A stretch of 5,341 nucleotides of DNA from Deltaproteobacteria bacterium (lineage in GTDB: Bacteria > Desulfobacterota > Desulfarculia > Adiutricales > JAGVGV01), in NCBI GenBank assembly GCA_015233515.1, contig JADFXS010000216.1, forward strand, positions 1-5,341. The letters are read 5' to 3'. A model generated the notes under the pieces. It was not told where the DNA came from and did no database searches. It saw only the letters and a list, made by a program, of their open reading frames with translations. The translations under genes and the position numbers were made by a program. Below, piece by piece: positions 1 through 5,341 of this stretch (position 1 is its first letter; every line of letters starts with the position of its first letter).

Positions 1-717
1 AAAAATACTTATGGCACCGGTTGTTTTTTGCTCCTCAATACCGGTCCGCGGCTGATTCAATCCCAATTCGGACTTTTAACCACGGTCGCCTATAAACTCG
101 GCGCTCAACCGGCGATTTACGCCCTGGAAGGGTCTATCGCCATCGGCGGGTCTTTGGTTCAGTGGTTCCGTGACGGTTTTGGGCTGATCAATTCTTCTCC
201 GCAGATAGAAGACTTGGCCAGAAGCGTTCCGGACAGCGGCGGAGTCTATTTTGTTCCGGCTTTTTCCGGACTTTTCGCGCCGCACTGGCGTAGCGACGCT
301 AGAGGATTGATCATCGGTTTGACCCATTACGTCACCAAGGGCCACATAGCCCGCGCCATCCTGGAGTCCACCGCGTTTCAAACCAAGGAAGTTTTCGAAG
401 CCATGGAAAAAGACTCCGGAATCAATCTCTCCACCCTTAAAGTGGATGGCGGAATGGTTCGCAATGAACTCCTGATGCAATTCCAGGCGGATATTTTAGG
501 AGTGCCGGTTATCCGACCGAAAGTTACGGAGACCACGGTCTTGGGTGCGGCCTGCGCCGCCGGACTGGCTGTTAATTTCTGGGCTAACCTGGACGAACTG
601 GCCGGGGCCGTCGCCACGGATCGAGAATGGCGACCCAACCTGCCCCAGGCTGAAAGGGATCGTCGCTATAACTTTTGGCGCCGGGCAGTGGAACGAAGCT
701 GCGCTTGGTTGGAATAA
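1..717 (+). CDS. glpK: Glycerol kinase, C-terminal half (5' end outside window)
   Basis: Cytoplasmic ATP:glycerol 3-phosphotransferase, making G3P, the substrate of the GlpABC enzyme encoded downstream. The reading frame is already open at base 1 and begins KNTYGTGCF, a hallmark of glycerol kinases where the C-terminal FGGY domain starts; 238 residues are visible against about 500 for the full protein, so roughly half is missing to the left. Visible motifs, counted from the first in-window codon, are [18 protein letters not shown] (about 84-101), an FGGY-family signature 2 match from G102 to E122 (GLIIGLT...HIARAILE), and the nucleotide-site loop VDGGMVRN (about 148-155) followed by [14 protein letters not shown] and [15 protein letters not shown]. 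The PAFSGLFAP and [12 protein letters not shown] wording separates it from xylulose or gluconate kinases. It ends with TAA at 715-717. No Rho-independent terminator follows, and a 361-bp gap separates it from glpA, so co-transcription is possible but not shown. Confidence 0.97.
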   Translation, partial: KNTYGTGCFLLLNTGPRLIQSQFGLLTTVAYKLGAQPAIYALEGSIAIGGSLVQWFRDGFGLINSSPQIEDLARSVPDSGGVYFVPAFSGLFAPHWRSDARGLIIGLTHYVTKGHIARAILESTAFQTKEVFEAMEKDSGINLSTLKVDGGMVRNELLMQFQADILGVPVIRPKVTETTVLGAACAAGLAVNFWANLDELAGAVATDREWRPNLPQAERDRRYNFWRRAVERSCAWLE

Positions 718-719
718 AA

Positions 720-879
720 GGTTTCTTATTATAAAATCCTGTGAATCCACCAGGTGGACGATATCGATCGGCAACCGGAACCAGATGGATTCAACCTGTT
801 CGTTCGGTGAGTCGAGCAACTCGATTCGCCAATACCGGGTGTCAGACCATATCGCCGCTTTGAAAATGACCCGGAAAGT
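720..879 (-). other. Possible antisense gene remnant in the glpK-glpA gap
   Basis: On the minus strand, reading from 879 after a TAG at 882-880, the frame is open and gives a peptide of protein-like composition, including IWSDTRYWRIELLDSPNE and IWFRLPIDIVHLVDSQ, before entering the antisense of glpK. There is no ATG or GTG start and no clear ribosome binding site; the only candidate starts are a TTG at 819 and an ATT at 867. The adjacent minus frame has TAATAA stops near 733, where such a gene could once have ended. I do not recognise a family. It could be the decayed tail of a gene lost from this site, or chance: antisense frames stay open easily at this base composition. It is listed because it fills an otherwise unexplained 160 bp. 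Confidence 0.2.
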
Positions 880-901
880 CTACGCCTGAACATGCAAACG
901 A

Positions 902-935
902 GCGCTAACCCCGCGGCTTGCTACGGGGTTAGCGC
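902..935. repeat. GC-rich hairpin with CTTG loop (copy 1)
   Basis: GCGCTAACCCCG (902-913) and CGGGGTTAGCGC (924-935) are a perfect 12-bp inverted repeat. The stem can continue inward past one C-A mismatch (914/923) through G-T (915/922) and G-C (916/921) pairs to a CTTG tetraloop at 917-920. No T run follows on either strand (GGAAAAAC on the plus side, TCGTTTGC on the minus side), so it is not a classical Rho-independent terminator. Its core matches the second hairpin at 977-998 at about 16 of 20 positions, which points to a small dispersed palindromic element. A role in stabilising the glpK 3' end is possible but not shown. Confidence 0.75.
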
Positions 936-976
936 GGAAAAACTTTACCCCCATTAGTTATTTATATGTCAAAGAC

Positions 977-998
977 TCCTCGCGGTTTGCCGCGGGGA
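977..998. repeat. GC-rich hairpin with TTTG loop (copy 2)
   Basis: TCCTCGCGG (977-985) pairs with CCGCGGGGA (990-998): nine pairs including one G-T wobble (980/995), around a TTTG loop at 986-989. The layout C-C-Y-CGCGG-YTTG-C is shared with the hairpin at 902-935 in the same orientation, 68 bp apart. The flanks differ (GACT before and ACTTC after, against GCGCTAA arms in copy 1), so only the core is repeated. There is no following T run. It lies in what should be the glpA upstream region and may be part of the glpA leader RNA if transcription starts to its left. Confidence 0.65.
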
Positions 999-1036
999 AC
1001 TTCAACCGGACCAGTTGGCATTATTGCTCATATCTA

Positions 1037-1060
1037 CCGCGGTTCGATCGAACCTAGCGG
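1037..1060. promoter_or_regulatory. Palindromic operator candidate upstream of glpA
   Basis: GGTTCGATCGAACC (1041-1054) is a perfect 14-bp palindrome. Outer arms CCGC (1037-1040) and GCGG (1057-1060) also pair, with a two-base TA bulge on the right. It ends 18 bp before the glpA ATG. The TTCG...CGAA half-sites resemble those bound by GlpR, the DeoR-family G3P-responsive repressor: the E. coli operator consensus has TTCG and CGAA separated by four bases, here by two. The position suits a repressor site for glpABC, but no glpR gene is visible in the window, so assignment to GlpR is inference. As RNA the same sequence would form a short hairpin just upstream of the start codon. I could not identify a convincing -35/-10 pair around it. 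Confidence 0.5.
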
Positions 1061-1078
1061 GAATACCCGAGATAAGGC

Positions 1079-2716
1079 ATGGAATTTGATGTAATCATCA
1101 TCGGCGGTGGCGCCACAGGGGCCGGGGTTTTACGGGACTGTGTCCTGCGCGGCCTCAAAGCCTTGCTTATTGAAAAAGACGATTTGGCGGCCGGCACTTC
1201 AGGTCGCAACCATGGCTTGCTCCATTCCGGAGCCCGTTATGCGGTCAAGGACCAGGAATCAGCCGTGGAATGCTGGGCAGAGAATCAAGTCCTCCGCCGT
1301 ATCGCCAACCATTGCATCGAAGACACCGGCGGTCTGTTCGTCACCCTCCCAGAAGACGACCCTGCCTATCATGACCGTCTTCTGGTCGGATGCCGAGCGG
1401 CCGGCATGCCGGTCGAAGAGATTTCACCGGACCAGGCCCGCCAATGGGAACCCAATCTCAATCCGGCGATCAAAACAGCCTTGAAAGTTCCTGATGCAAC
1501 GGTTGACCCTTTTCGTTTGACTGCCGCCAACGTCCTCGACGCTATCGAGCACGGCGGCCAGGTTCTAACCCACACGATGGTCCTGAGTTTAATCCGCAAA
1601 CAAGATCGCATCCTGGGAGTAACCTGTCAGAAGACCGGAACATCAAGGACTTTTGATATTTACGGGCGAGTAATCGTCAACGCCACCGGCATTTGGGGTC
1701 AGAGGCTGTGTCGGACCGCCGACGTAGACTTGATCATGTTTCCGTCCAAAGGGTCGATGGTCATCATCGATTATCGAATTAACGGCCGCGTGGTCAATCG
1801 GTGTCGTCCCCCGGGCGATGGCGACATAATCGTCCCCGGCGACACGGTATCTCTCATCGGCACTTCGTCCCGGGAAATCCCCTATGAAGACATTGATAAC
1901 CTTCGGGTCGACGATGATGAAATCGAGGTCCTTCTGGCCGAGGGCGAAAAAATGATCCCTAATGTTTCCCGGACCAGAGTTCTGCGCGCGTATGCCGGCG
2001 TCCGCCCTTTGCTCGCCCAGGCCGAAACCAAGGACCAGACTCCTCGAGGTCGGGAAATCAGCCGCGGCATCGTTCTTATTGATCACCAACTACGGGATGG
2101 ACTGTCCGGGTTGGCGACCATTGTCGGCGGCAAGCTCATGACCTATAGATTGATGGCCGAAAAAACCGTGGACTTGGTGGCGGCCAAACTGGGTCTTTCC
2201 ACTGCTTGCCAAACCCATCAACGACCGTTACCCGGATCGGAAAAAATTAAACCAAAGCAAAAAAAGGGCCGCCAATTCAGCGGAGCCCCGGAATCGGTGG
2301 TCGGATCGACCCAGTATCGACATGGAGAAAGAGTCCACAGGATTTTAGGACGTATCACCGATGATTATGGACTGATCTGCGAATGCGAAATGGTCACCGC
2401 CGGTGAAGTTAAATACGCCTTGAATCGTCTGGCGGTCACCAATCTGTTGGACCTCAGACGGCGTACAAGAATCGGGATGGGGCCCTGTCAAGGACAGATC
2501 TGCGCTTTCCGGGCCGCGGGTCTGTTCGTGGACCTTGGCGTGGTCCCCGGTGAGGAAGCCAATCGCCTGCTAGTGGATTTTCTGGAAGAACGTTTCAAAG
2601 GTATTCGACCGATCCTATGGGGCGACGCCTTGCGGGAGATTGAATTCACGTATTGGATTTACCAGGGACTGTTCGGCTGGGGCTCAGGGATCCCCATGGA
2701 TCAGGATATCACGTGA
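1079..2716 (+). CDS. glpA: Anaerobic glycerol-3-phosphate dehydrogenase, subunit A
   Basis: FAD-dependent subunit that oxidises G3P to DHAP with GlpB; GlpC attaches the complex to the membrane and carries electrons to quinone. The protein is 545 residues (E. coli GlpA, as I recall it, is 542). The Rossmann motif GGGATG at residues 9-14 opens an FAD-dependent DAO domain; GRNHGLLHSGARYAV follows at 42-56, VPDATVDPFRLTAANVLDA further on, and the FAD-domain close GGKLMTYRLMAEKT near 360. The C-terminus is a BFD-like [2Fe-2S] domain with Cys434 and Cys436 (CECE) plus Cys470 and Cys475 (CQGQIC), all four ligands present. This domain separates GlpA from the aerobic GlpD. ATG 1079 is the first possible start, because an in-frame TAA lies at 1073-1075. 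The Shine-Dalgarno is poor: AAGG ends one base before the ATG. The 3' end overlaps glpB by 4 nt. Confidence 0.97.
   Translation: MEFDVIIIGGGATGAGVLRDCVLRGLKALLIEKDDLAAGTSGRNHGLLHSGARYAVKDQESAVECWAENQVLRRIANHCIEDTGGLFVTLPEDDPAYHDRLLVGCRAAGMPVEEISPDQARQWEPNLNPAIKTALKVPDATVDPFRLTAANVLDAIEHGGQVLTHTMVLSLIRKQDRILGVTCQKTGTSRTFDIYGRVIVNATGIWGQRLCRTADVDLIMFPSKGSMVIIDYRINGRVVNRCRPPGDGDIIVPGDTVSLIGTSSREIPYEDIDNLRVDDDEIEVLLAEGEKMIPNVSRTRVLRAYAGVRPLLAQAETKDQTPRGREISRGIVLIDHQLRDGLSGLATIVGGKLMTYRLMAEKTVDLVAAKLGLSTACQTHQRPLPGSEKIKPKQKKGRQFSGAPESVVGSTQYRHGERVHRILGRITDDYGLICECEMVTAGEVKYALNRLAVTNLLDLRRRTRIGMGPCQGQICAFRAAGLFVDLGVVPGEEANRLLVDFLEERFKGIRPILWGDALREIEFTYWIYQGLFGWGSGIPMDQDIT
2703..2715 (+). promoter_or_regulatory. 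Ribosome binding site and GTG start of glpB
   Basis: AGGA at 2703-2706 lies six bases before GTG 2713-2715. The GTG shares GTGA with the glpA stop, a usual arrangement for coupled translation. It decides the glpB start: the frame is open further upstream to an ATG at 2653 region reading through glpA, but those 20 extra residues are not like any GlpB N-terminus, whereas VKYNSVIIGGGLAG begins just where GlpB proteins begin. Confidence 0.75.
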
Positions 2717-4002
2717 AGTACAATTCCGTCATTATCGGTGGCGGGTTAGCCGGCTTCACCTGCGGCCTCCAGATATTAAAAGCCGGCCTGACTTGCGCCG
2801 TATTTTCAGGAGGAGCCAACGCGCTTCATTTCTCGTCCGGCTCAATCGATCTATTGGGTCGTCATCCCGGATTGTCCGTCGTTTATTCCCCGATGGAATT
2901 TCTAGCGGATTTCATATCCGCTCACCCGGAACATCCTTATGCCAAATGCGGGATCGACTTAATCACGGACAGCTTGCATTTTTTTCGGCGGCAAATCTCG
3001 AGCCAGGGCCTGGAATTTTACAGTAACGGCCAAAACAATCATTTTCATATCACGGCCCTGGGTGGCATCAAGCCTACTTTCCTGTCACCGCCCACCGTTT
3101 TCAATGACCGAATCAAAGCCGCCTTTGAAAATCGGTCACCCCTGGCTATCCTGACCTTCGAGGGCTTTCGGGACTTCCAGCCGGCCTTGGCGGCAGCCAA
3201 TCTCGCCAAACTCCCCATGTTCCGAGACAGCCAAATCATCACAGGGCGAATCAAACTTCCGACGCCGCGAGACGTCACCTATGCTCACCCGGATCTAAAA
3301 TCCATCGACATATGCCGCTTTATGGAAGAACCTCAAGCTCCAGCGGAACTGGCCAAGCAGATCATGCAAGTGGCCGCTCCGGCCCACTTGGTCGCTTTAC
3401 CGGCTTGCCTGGGTTTGGAACGGCACCAGCAAATAGTAACTGAGTTACAAGACTTGACAGGCAAATTGATTTACGAAAGCCCGACTTTACCGCCATCCAT
3501 TCTAGGGTTGAGGTTGGATCAGGCTTTAAAGAAGCAGTTTACCGACTTGGGTGGAATTTTGATCTCTGGAGACCGGGTCATCGGCGGCGAAATCATGACC
3601 GGTCGTTTAGACCACATCCACACCCGAAATTATGGCCGAGCCCGTATCAAGGCCGACAGCTTTGTCCTGGCACCCGGCAGTTTTTTCAGCGGCGGCTTAA
3701 CCAGCTTCGTGGGCCAAGTCAGTGAACCGATCTTTGACCTAGCGGTGGAATTCGATGCGAATCGATCGAATTGGTCGTCGCCCAAATTCCTGGATCCGTC
3801 CGGTCATGCTTTTCTAAGCTTCGGACTGCATACCGACCGTGACCTGCGGCCGCGGAACCGACAAGGGCAAATCATTTCCAATCTATATTGCGCCGGAGCG
3901 GTCTTGGCTGGATATGACCCGATCAGGGAAGGAACCGGCGGCGGCGTGGCCATAGCCACCGGGTATAAGGCGGCAAGGCAGATAATCGGCCGACAGGCCT
4001 GA
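2713..4002 (+). CDS. glpB: Anaerobic glycerol-3-phosphate dehydrogenase, subunit B
   Basis: Flavoprotein subunit of the GlpABC complex, partner of GlpA in G3P oxidation; in E. coli it is linked to the flavin content of the soluble GlpAB dimer. With the GTG start the protein is 429 residues, against 419 in E. coli as I recall. The dinucleotide-binding GGGLAG is at residues 9-14, followed by the family motifs ALHFSSGSIDLL (37-48), TLPPSILGLRLDQAL (from about 258), APGSFFSGGL (from 320) and the C-terminal FAD-binding stretch CAGAVLAGYDPIREGTGGG (393-411). The ALHFSSGS and SFFSGGL motifs are characteristic of GlpB and not of generic fumarate-reductase-type flavoproteins. There are no membrane segments or signal peptide. 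It begins inside the glpA stop codon and is followed after 16 nt by glpC, so the three genes should be co-translated from one message. Nothing in it looks broken. Confidence 0.96.
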   Translation: MKYNSVIIGGGLAGFTCGLQILKAGLTCAVFSGGANALHFSSGSIDLLGRHPGLSVVYSPMEFLADFISAHPEHPYAKCGIDLITDSLHFFRRQISSQGLEFYSNGQNNHFHITALGGIKPTFLSPPTVFNDRIKAAFENRSPLAILTFEGFRDFQPALAAANLAKLPMFRDSQIITGRIKLPTPRDVTYAHPDLKSIDICRFMEEPQAPAELAKQIMQVAAPAHLVALPACLGLERHQQIVTELQDLTGKLIYESPTLPPSILGLRLDQALKKQFTDLGGILISGDRVIGGEIMTGRLDHIHTRNYGRARIKADSFVLAPGSFFSGGLTSFVGQVSEPIFDLAVEFDANRSNWSSPKFLDPSGHAFLSFGLHTDRDLRPRNRQGQIISNLYCAGAVLAGYDPIREGTGGGVAIATGYKAARQIIGRQA

Positions 4003-4005
4003 TTC

Positions 4006-4021
4006 AGGATGGCGATATTTG
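4006..4021 (+). promoter_or_regulatory. Ribosome binding site and TTG start of glpC
   Basis: AGGA at 4006-4009 precedes TTG 4019-4021 by nine bases. No ATG or GTG in the glpC frame lies between the glpB stop and the first conserved residues (FDHCLKC), so TTG is the only reasonable start. The nearby ATG at 4009 is in another frame and stops after seven codons. A TTG start may lower GlpC output relative to GlpA and GlpB, which is inference. Confidence 0.65.
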
Positions 4022-5215
4022 ATCGAACTTAAAAACATCACCTTCGACCATTGCTTAAAGTGTTCCGTCTGCAACCTGTACTGTCCGGTGGCCAAAGCCA
4101 GTTCTTTGTACCCCGGACCGAAACAATCCGGACCGGATACGGAACGCCTGCGGATCAAAGACCCGGACCTGGTAGACGAGTCGCTGGTGTATTGCAATAA
4201 TTGCAAGCGTTGCGAAATCGCTTGCCCATCCGAAGTCAAAATCGCCGATATCATTCTGAGAGCCAAGGCTCGATTGATCGGTCCACGGCTCAGGCCGAGA
4301 GATTACCTGATGAGCCAGACTGACTTGGCTGGTAGCCTGGGAACCGTCTTTGCCCCTTTGATCAATCAAATCTGTTCAAGCGCCTGGTTCCGAAACGACG
4401 TCCAACCCCACTTCGGATTTCCAAATACGGTTCGTTTCCCGGCCTATGCCCAAGGAACTTTTGCTCGCAGTTTTAAAAAACAAGCAGCAACTCAAGAGAA
4501 ATATCCCCATCAGGTTATCTATTTTCATGGCTGTTACGTAAACTACTTCGATCATGAACTGGGCTGGATGGTAGTCAAGGTCCTTAACTCCTTCGACATC
4601 GGCGTCAGAATCACCCGTGAAAAATGTTGTGGTGTGCCTTTGATCGCCAACGGTTACCTGAACCAGGCCCGTCAGCAGGCTGACCACAATATAACCGTGT
4701 TGAGTCAAGCTTTACAATCCGACGCCGCCTCGATCGTCTCGGCTTCATCGACCTGCGCCTGGGCCCTGCGCCATGAATACCCTAACATTCTGGAGGTGGA
4801 CAATTCCGCCATCGCGGATCGGGTGGAATACATCACCAGATTCATCAATCAATGCTGGGAACAAAACAACGGCTTAACGCTAAACCCCTTACCACTTACC
4901 GTGGCCTACCATGCCCCTTGCCATTTGATTCGCCAAGGCGGAGTGCTGGACACCATGGAAATGTTGCGGCGGATTCCCGGCCTCAAAATCAAGACGATCA
5001 ACGCCGACTGCTGCGGTTTGTCCGGAACTTATGGCTTTAAAAAGGAGCTCGGCGAAATAGCCCAAACCGTTGGCCAGAACCTTTTTCGCGCCTTGGATAA
5101 AATTCAACCGGACCTGGTAATAACGGATTGCGAGACTTGCCGGTGGCAGATCGAAATGAATACCCCCTTCCGAGTTTTACACCCGGTTACCTTGCTGGCC
5201 TCGGCTCTGCCATAA
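4019..5215 (+). CDS. glpC: Anaerobic glycerol-3-phosphate dehydrogenase, iron-sulfur subunit C
   Basis: Membrane-associated electron-transfer subunit that anchors GlpAB and hands electrons to the quinone pool. It has 398 residues (E. coli about 396). The N-terminus carries two [4Fe-4S] ferredoxin motifs: Cys12, 15, 18, 22 (CLKCSVCNLYCP) and Cys59, 62, 65, 69 (CNNCKRCEIACP). Two cysteine-rich CCG domains follow, of the type found in heterodisulfide reductase HdrB and related oxidoreductases: HGCYVNY (Cys172) with CCGVPLIANG (203-204), then CH (301) with DCCGLSGTYGFKKE (331-332). SSTCAWALRHEYP (Cys246) and TDCETCRWQIEMNTP (Cys371, Cys374) match the GlpC pattern closely. No strong transmembrane helix is evident, as in E. 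coli GlpC. The start is TTG; an ATG was not available. Alternative assignments such as GlcF or LutA are unlikely because of the GlpC-specific YPGPKQSGPDTERLRIKD stretch and the adjacent glpAB. Confidence 0.96.
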   Translation: MIELKNITFDHCLKCSVCNLYCPVAKASSLYPGPKQSGPDTERLRIKDPDLVDESLVYCNNCKRCEIACPSEVKIADIILRAKARLIGPRLRPRDYLMSQTDLAGSLGTVFAPLINQICSSAWFRNDVQPHFGFPNTVRFPAYAQGTFARSFKKQAATQEKYPHQVIYFHGCYVNYFDHELGWMVVKVLNSFDIGVRITREKCCGVPLIANGYLNQARQQADHNITVLSQALQSDAASIVSASSTCAWALRHEYPNILEVDNSAIADRVEYITRFINQCWEQNNGLTLNPLPLTVAYHAPCHLIRQGGVLDTMEMLRRIPGLKIKTINADCCGLSGTYGFKKELGEIAQTVGQNLFRALDKIQPDLVITDCETCRWQIEMNTPFRVLHPVTLLASALP

Positions 5216-5268
5216 AATCATCGGATTGAAATATCGTTTGGAGTTATAGCGATGATTGAAAGTTTTTT
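5216..5268 (+). terminator. Possible terminator after glpC
   Basis: AATCATCG (5216-5223) and CGATGATT (5250-5257) form a perfect 8-bp inverted repeat starting directly after the glpC stop, followed at 5263-5268 by six T residues. The loop of 26 nt is long and the stem is AT-rich, so it would be a weak terminator. The right arm also contains the ATG of a possible downstream reading frame (5252), which argues that only one of the two interpretations is functional. Confidence 0.35.
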
Positions 5269-5341
5269 CGGAAATGTTCGGTCAAAATCTCAGCTCATTC
5301 GCGAACACCCGAGTCTGTCATTTCGACCGAAGGGAGAAATC
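5252..5341 (+). CDS. Possible small ORF running off the right edge, unknown function
   Basis: ATG 5252 is preceded by GGAG at 5240-5243 with an 8-nt spacer, a good ribosome binding site. The frame stays open for 30 codons to the window end, reading MIESFFGNVRSKSQ and ending LSFRPKGEI. I do not recognise the protein. The last nine or so residues come from a dispersed repeat (5316-5341), and peptides of the SFRPKGEI type are common as spurious translations of that repeat, so the reading frame may be an artefact or a gene truncated by the repeat. It starts 36 nt after glpC on the same strand and would be the next gene if the inverted repeat at 5216-5257 does not terminate transcription. Confidence 0.25.
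   Translation, partial: MIESFFGNVRSKSQLIREHPSLSFRPKGEI
5316..5341. repeat. Start of a TGTCATTTCGA-type dispersed repeat (cut by window edge)
   Basis: The last 26 bases begin TGTCATTTCGACCGAAGG and continue to GAGAAATC at the edge. From memory this matches a short intergenic palindromic repeat seen in many unrelated bacterial genomes and metagenome assemblies. Within it ATTTC (5320-5324) is the inverse of GAAAT (5336-5340), and TTCG (5322-5325) of CGAA (5328-5331). Only one copy, and probably only part of it, is in the window, so its repeat nature rests on recall and not on the sequence here. Confidence 0.5.

Noticed and set aside
902..942. Hairpin 902-935 as Rho-independent terminator of glpK
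   Set aside because: The stem is strong, but no T run follows on either strand; the plus side continues GGAAAAACTTT.
956..968. AT-rich TTTATATG as a -10 box for glpA
   Set aside because: Only a partial match to TATAAT, and no acceptable -35 hexamer 15-18 bases upstream (the region reads AAACTTTACC).
1015..1027. Sigma-54-like promoter (TTGGCA ... TTGCT) before glpA
   Set aside because: GG (1017-1018) and GC (1026-1027) are separated by 7 bases instead of the 10 needed between the -24 and -12 elements.
1643..2089. Long minus-strand open frame within glpA
   Set aside because: It lies completely opposite highly conserved glpA coding sequence, has no recognisable motifs, and is expected from codon bias; the same applies to minus-strand frames within glpK, glpB and glpC.
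2653..2712. N-terminal extension of glpB back to the ATG at 2653
   Set aside because: The extra 20 residues are just another frame of the conserved glpA 3' end and have no counterpart in GlpB; the GTG at 2713 has a ribosome binding site and precedes the conserved FAD motif.
4009..4032. ATG at 4009 as the start of glpC or of a leader peptide
   Set aside because: It is out of frame with glpC and stops after seven codons; the ATG overlaps the AGGA ribosome binding site of the TTG start.
1..5341. CRISPR array, tRNA/rRNA gene, insertion sequence or defence system
   Set aside because: No regularly spaced direct repeats, no cloverleaf or rRNA motifs, no transposase and no unfamiliar complete gene were found; coding space is filled by standard glp genes.

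Overview
The window holds the 3' half of a glycerol kinase gene (glpK) followed on the same strand by a complete glpA-glpB-glpC set, the three-subunit anaerobic glycerol-3-phosphate (G3P) dehydrogenase. All four are ordinary, well-conserved members of their families. The pathway is clear: GlpK phosphorylates glycerol to G3P, GlpA/GlpB oxidise G3P to dihydroxyacetone phosphate (DHAP), and the iron-sulfur protein GlpC passes the electrons to the membrane quinone pool. Presence of GlpABC rather than only the aerobic GlpD suggests a bacterium with anaerobic respiratory metabolism. The base composition is moderately GC-rich and the proteins align well with enterobacterial GlpABC from memory. The hairpin repeats and the repeat at the right edge look like those common in Desulfobacterota-type and other environmental genomes, but the taxon cannot be fixed from this window.

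Layout: 1-717 is the C-terminal half of GlpK, with its start outside the window. 718-1078 is a 361-bp gap with no convincing gene. It contains a minus-strand open frame that may be a gene remnant (about 720-879), two related GC-rich hairpins with a YTTG tetraloop (902-935 and 977-998), and a perfect 14-bp palindrome flanked by outer arms (1037-1060) just before glpA. The palindrome is the best operator candidate. 1079-2716 is glpA, 2713-4002 is glpB (GTG start overlapping the glpA stop by 4 nt) and 4019-5215 is glpC (TTG start, 16 nt after glpB). These three form a tightly packed transcription unit.

The right edge (5216-5341) contains an inverted repeat followed by a T6 run that could be a terminator. 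A short reading frame with a good ribosome binding site starts inside it and runs off the window. The beginning of a TGTCATTTCGA-type dispersed repeat reaches the end of the window.

No previously undescribed system is visible. The points most worth checking are non-coding: the paired hairpins, the glpA-proximal palindrome, the antisense remnant and the edge repeat.
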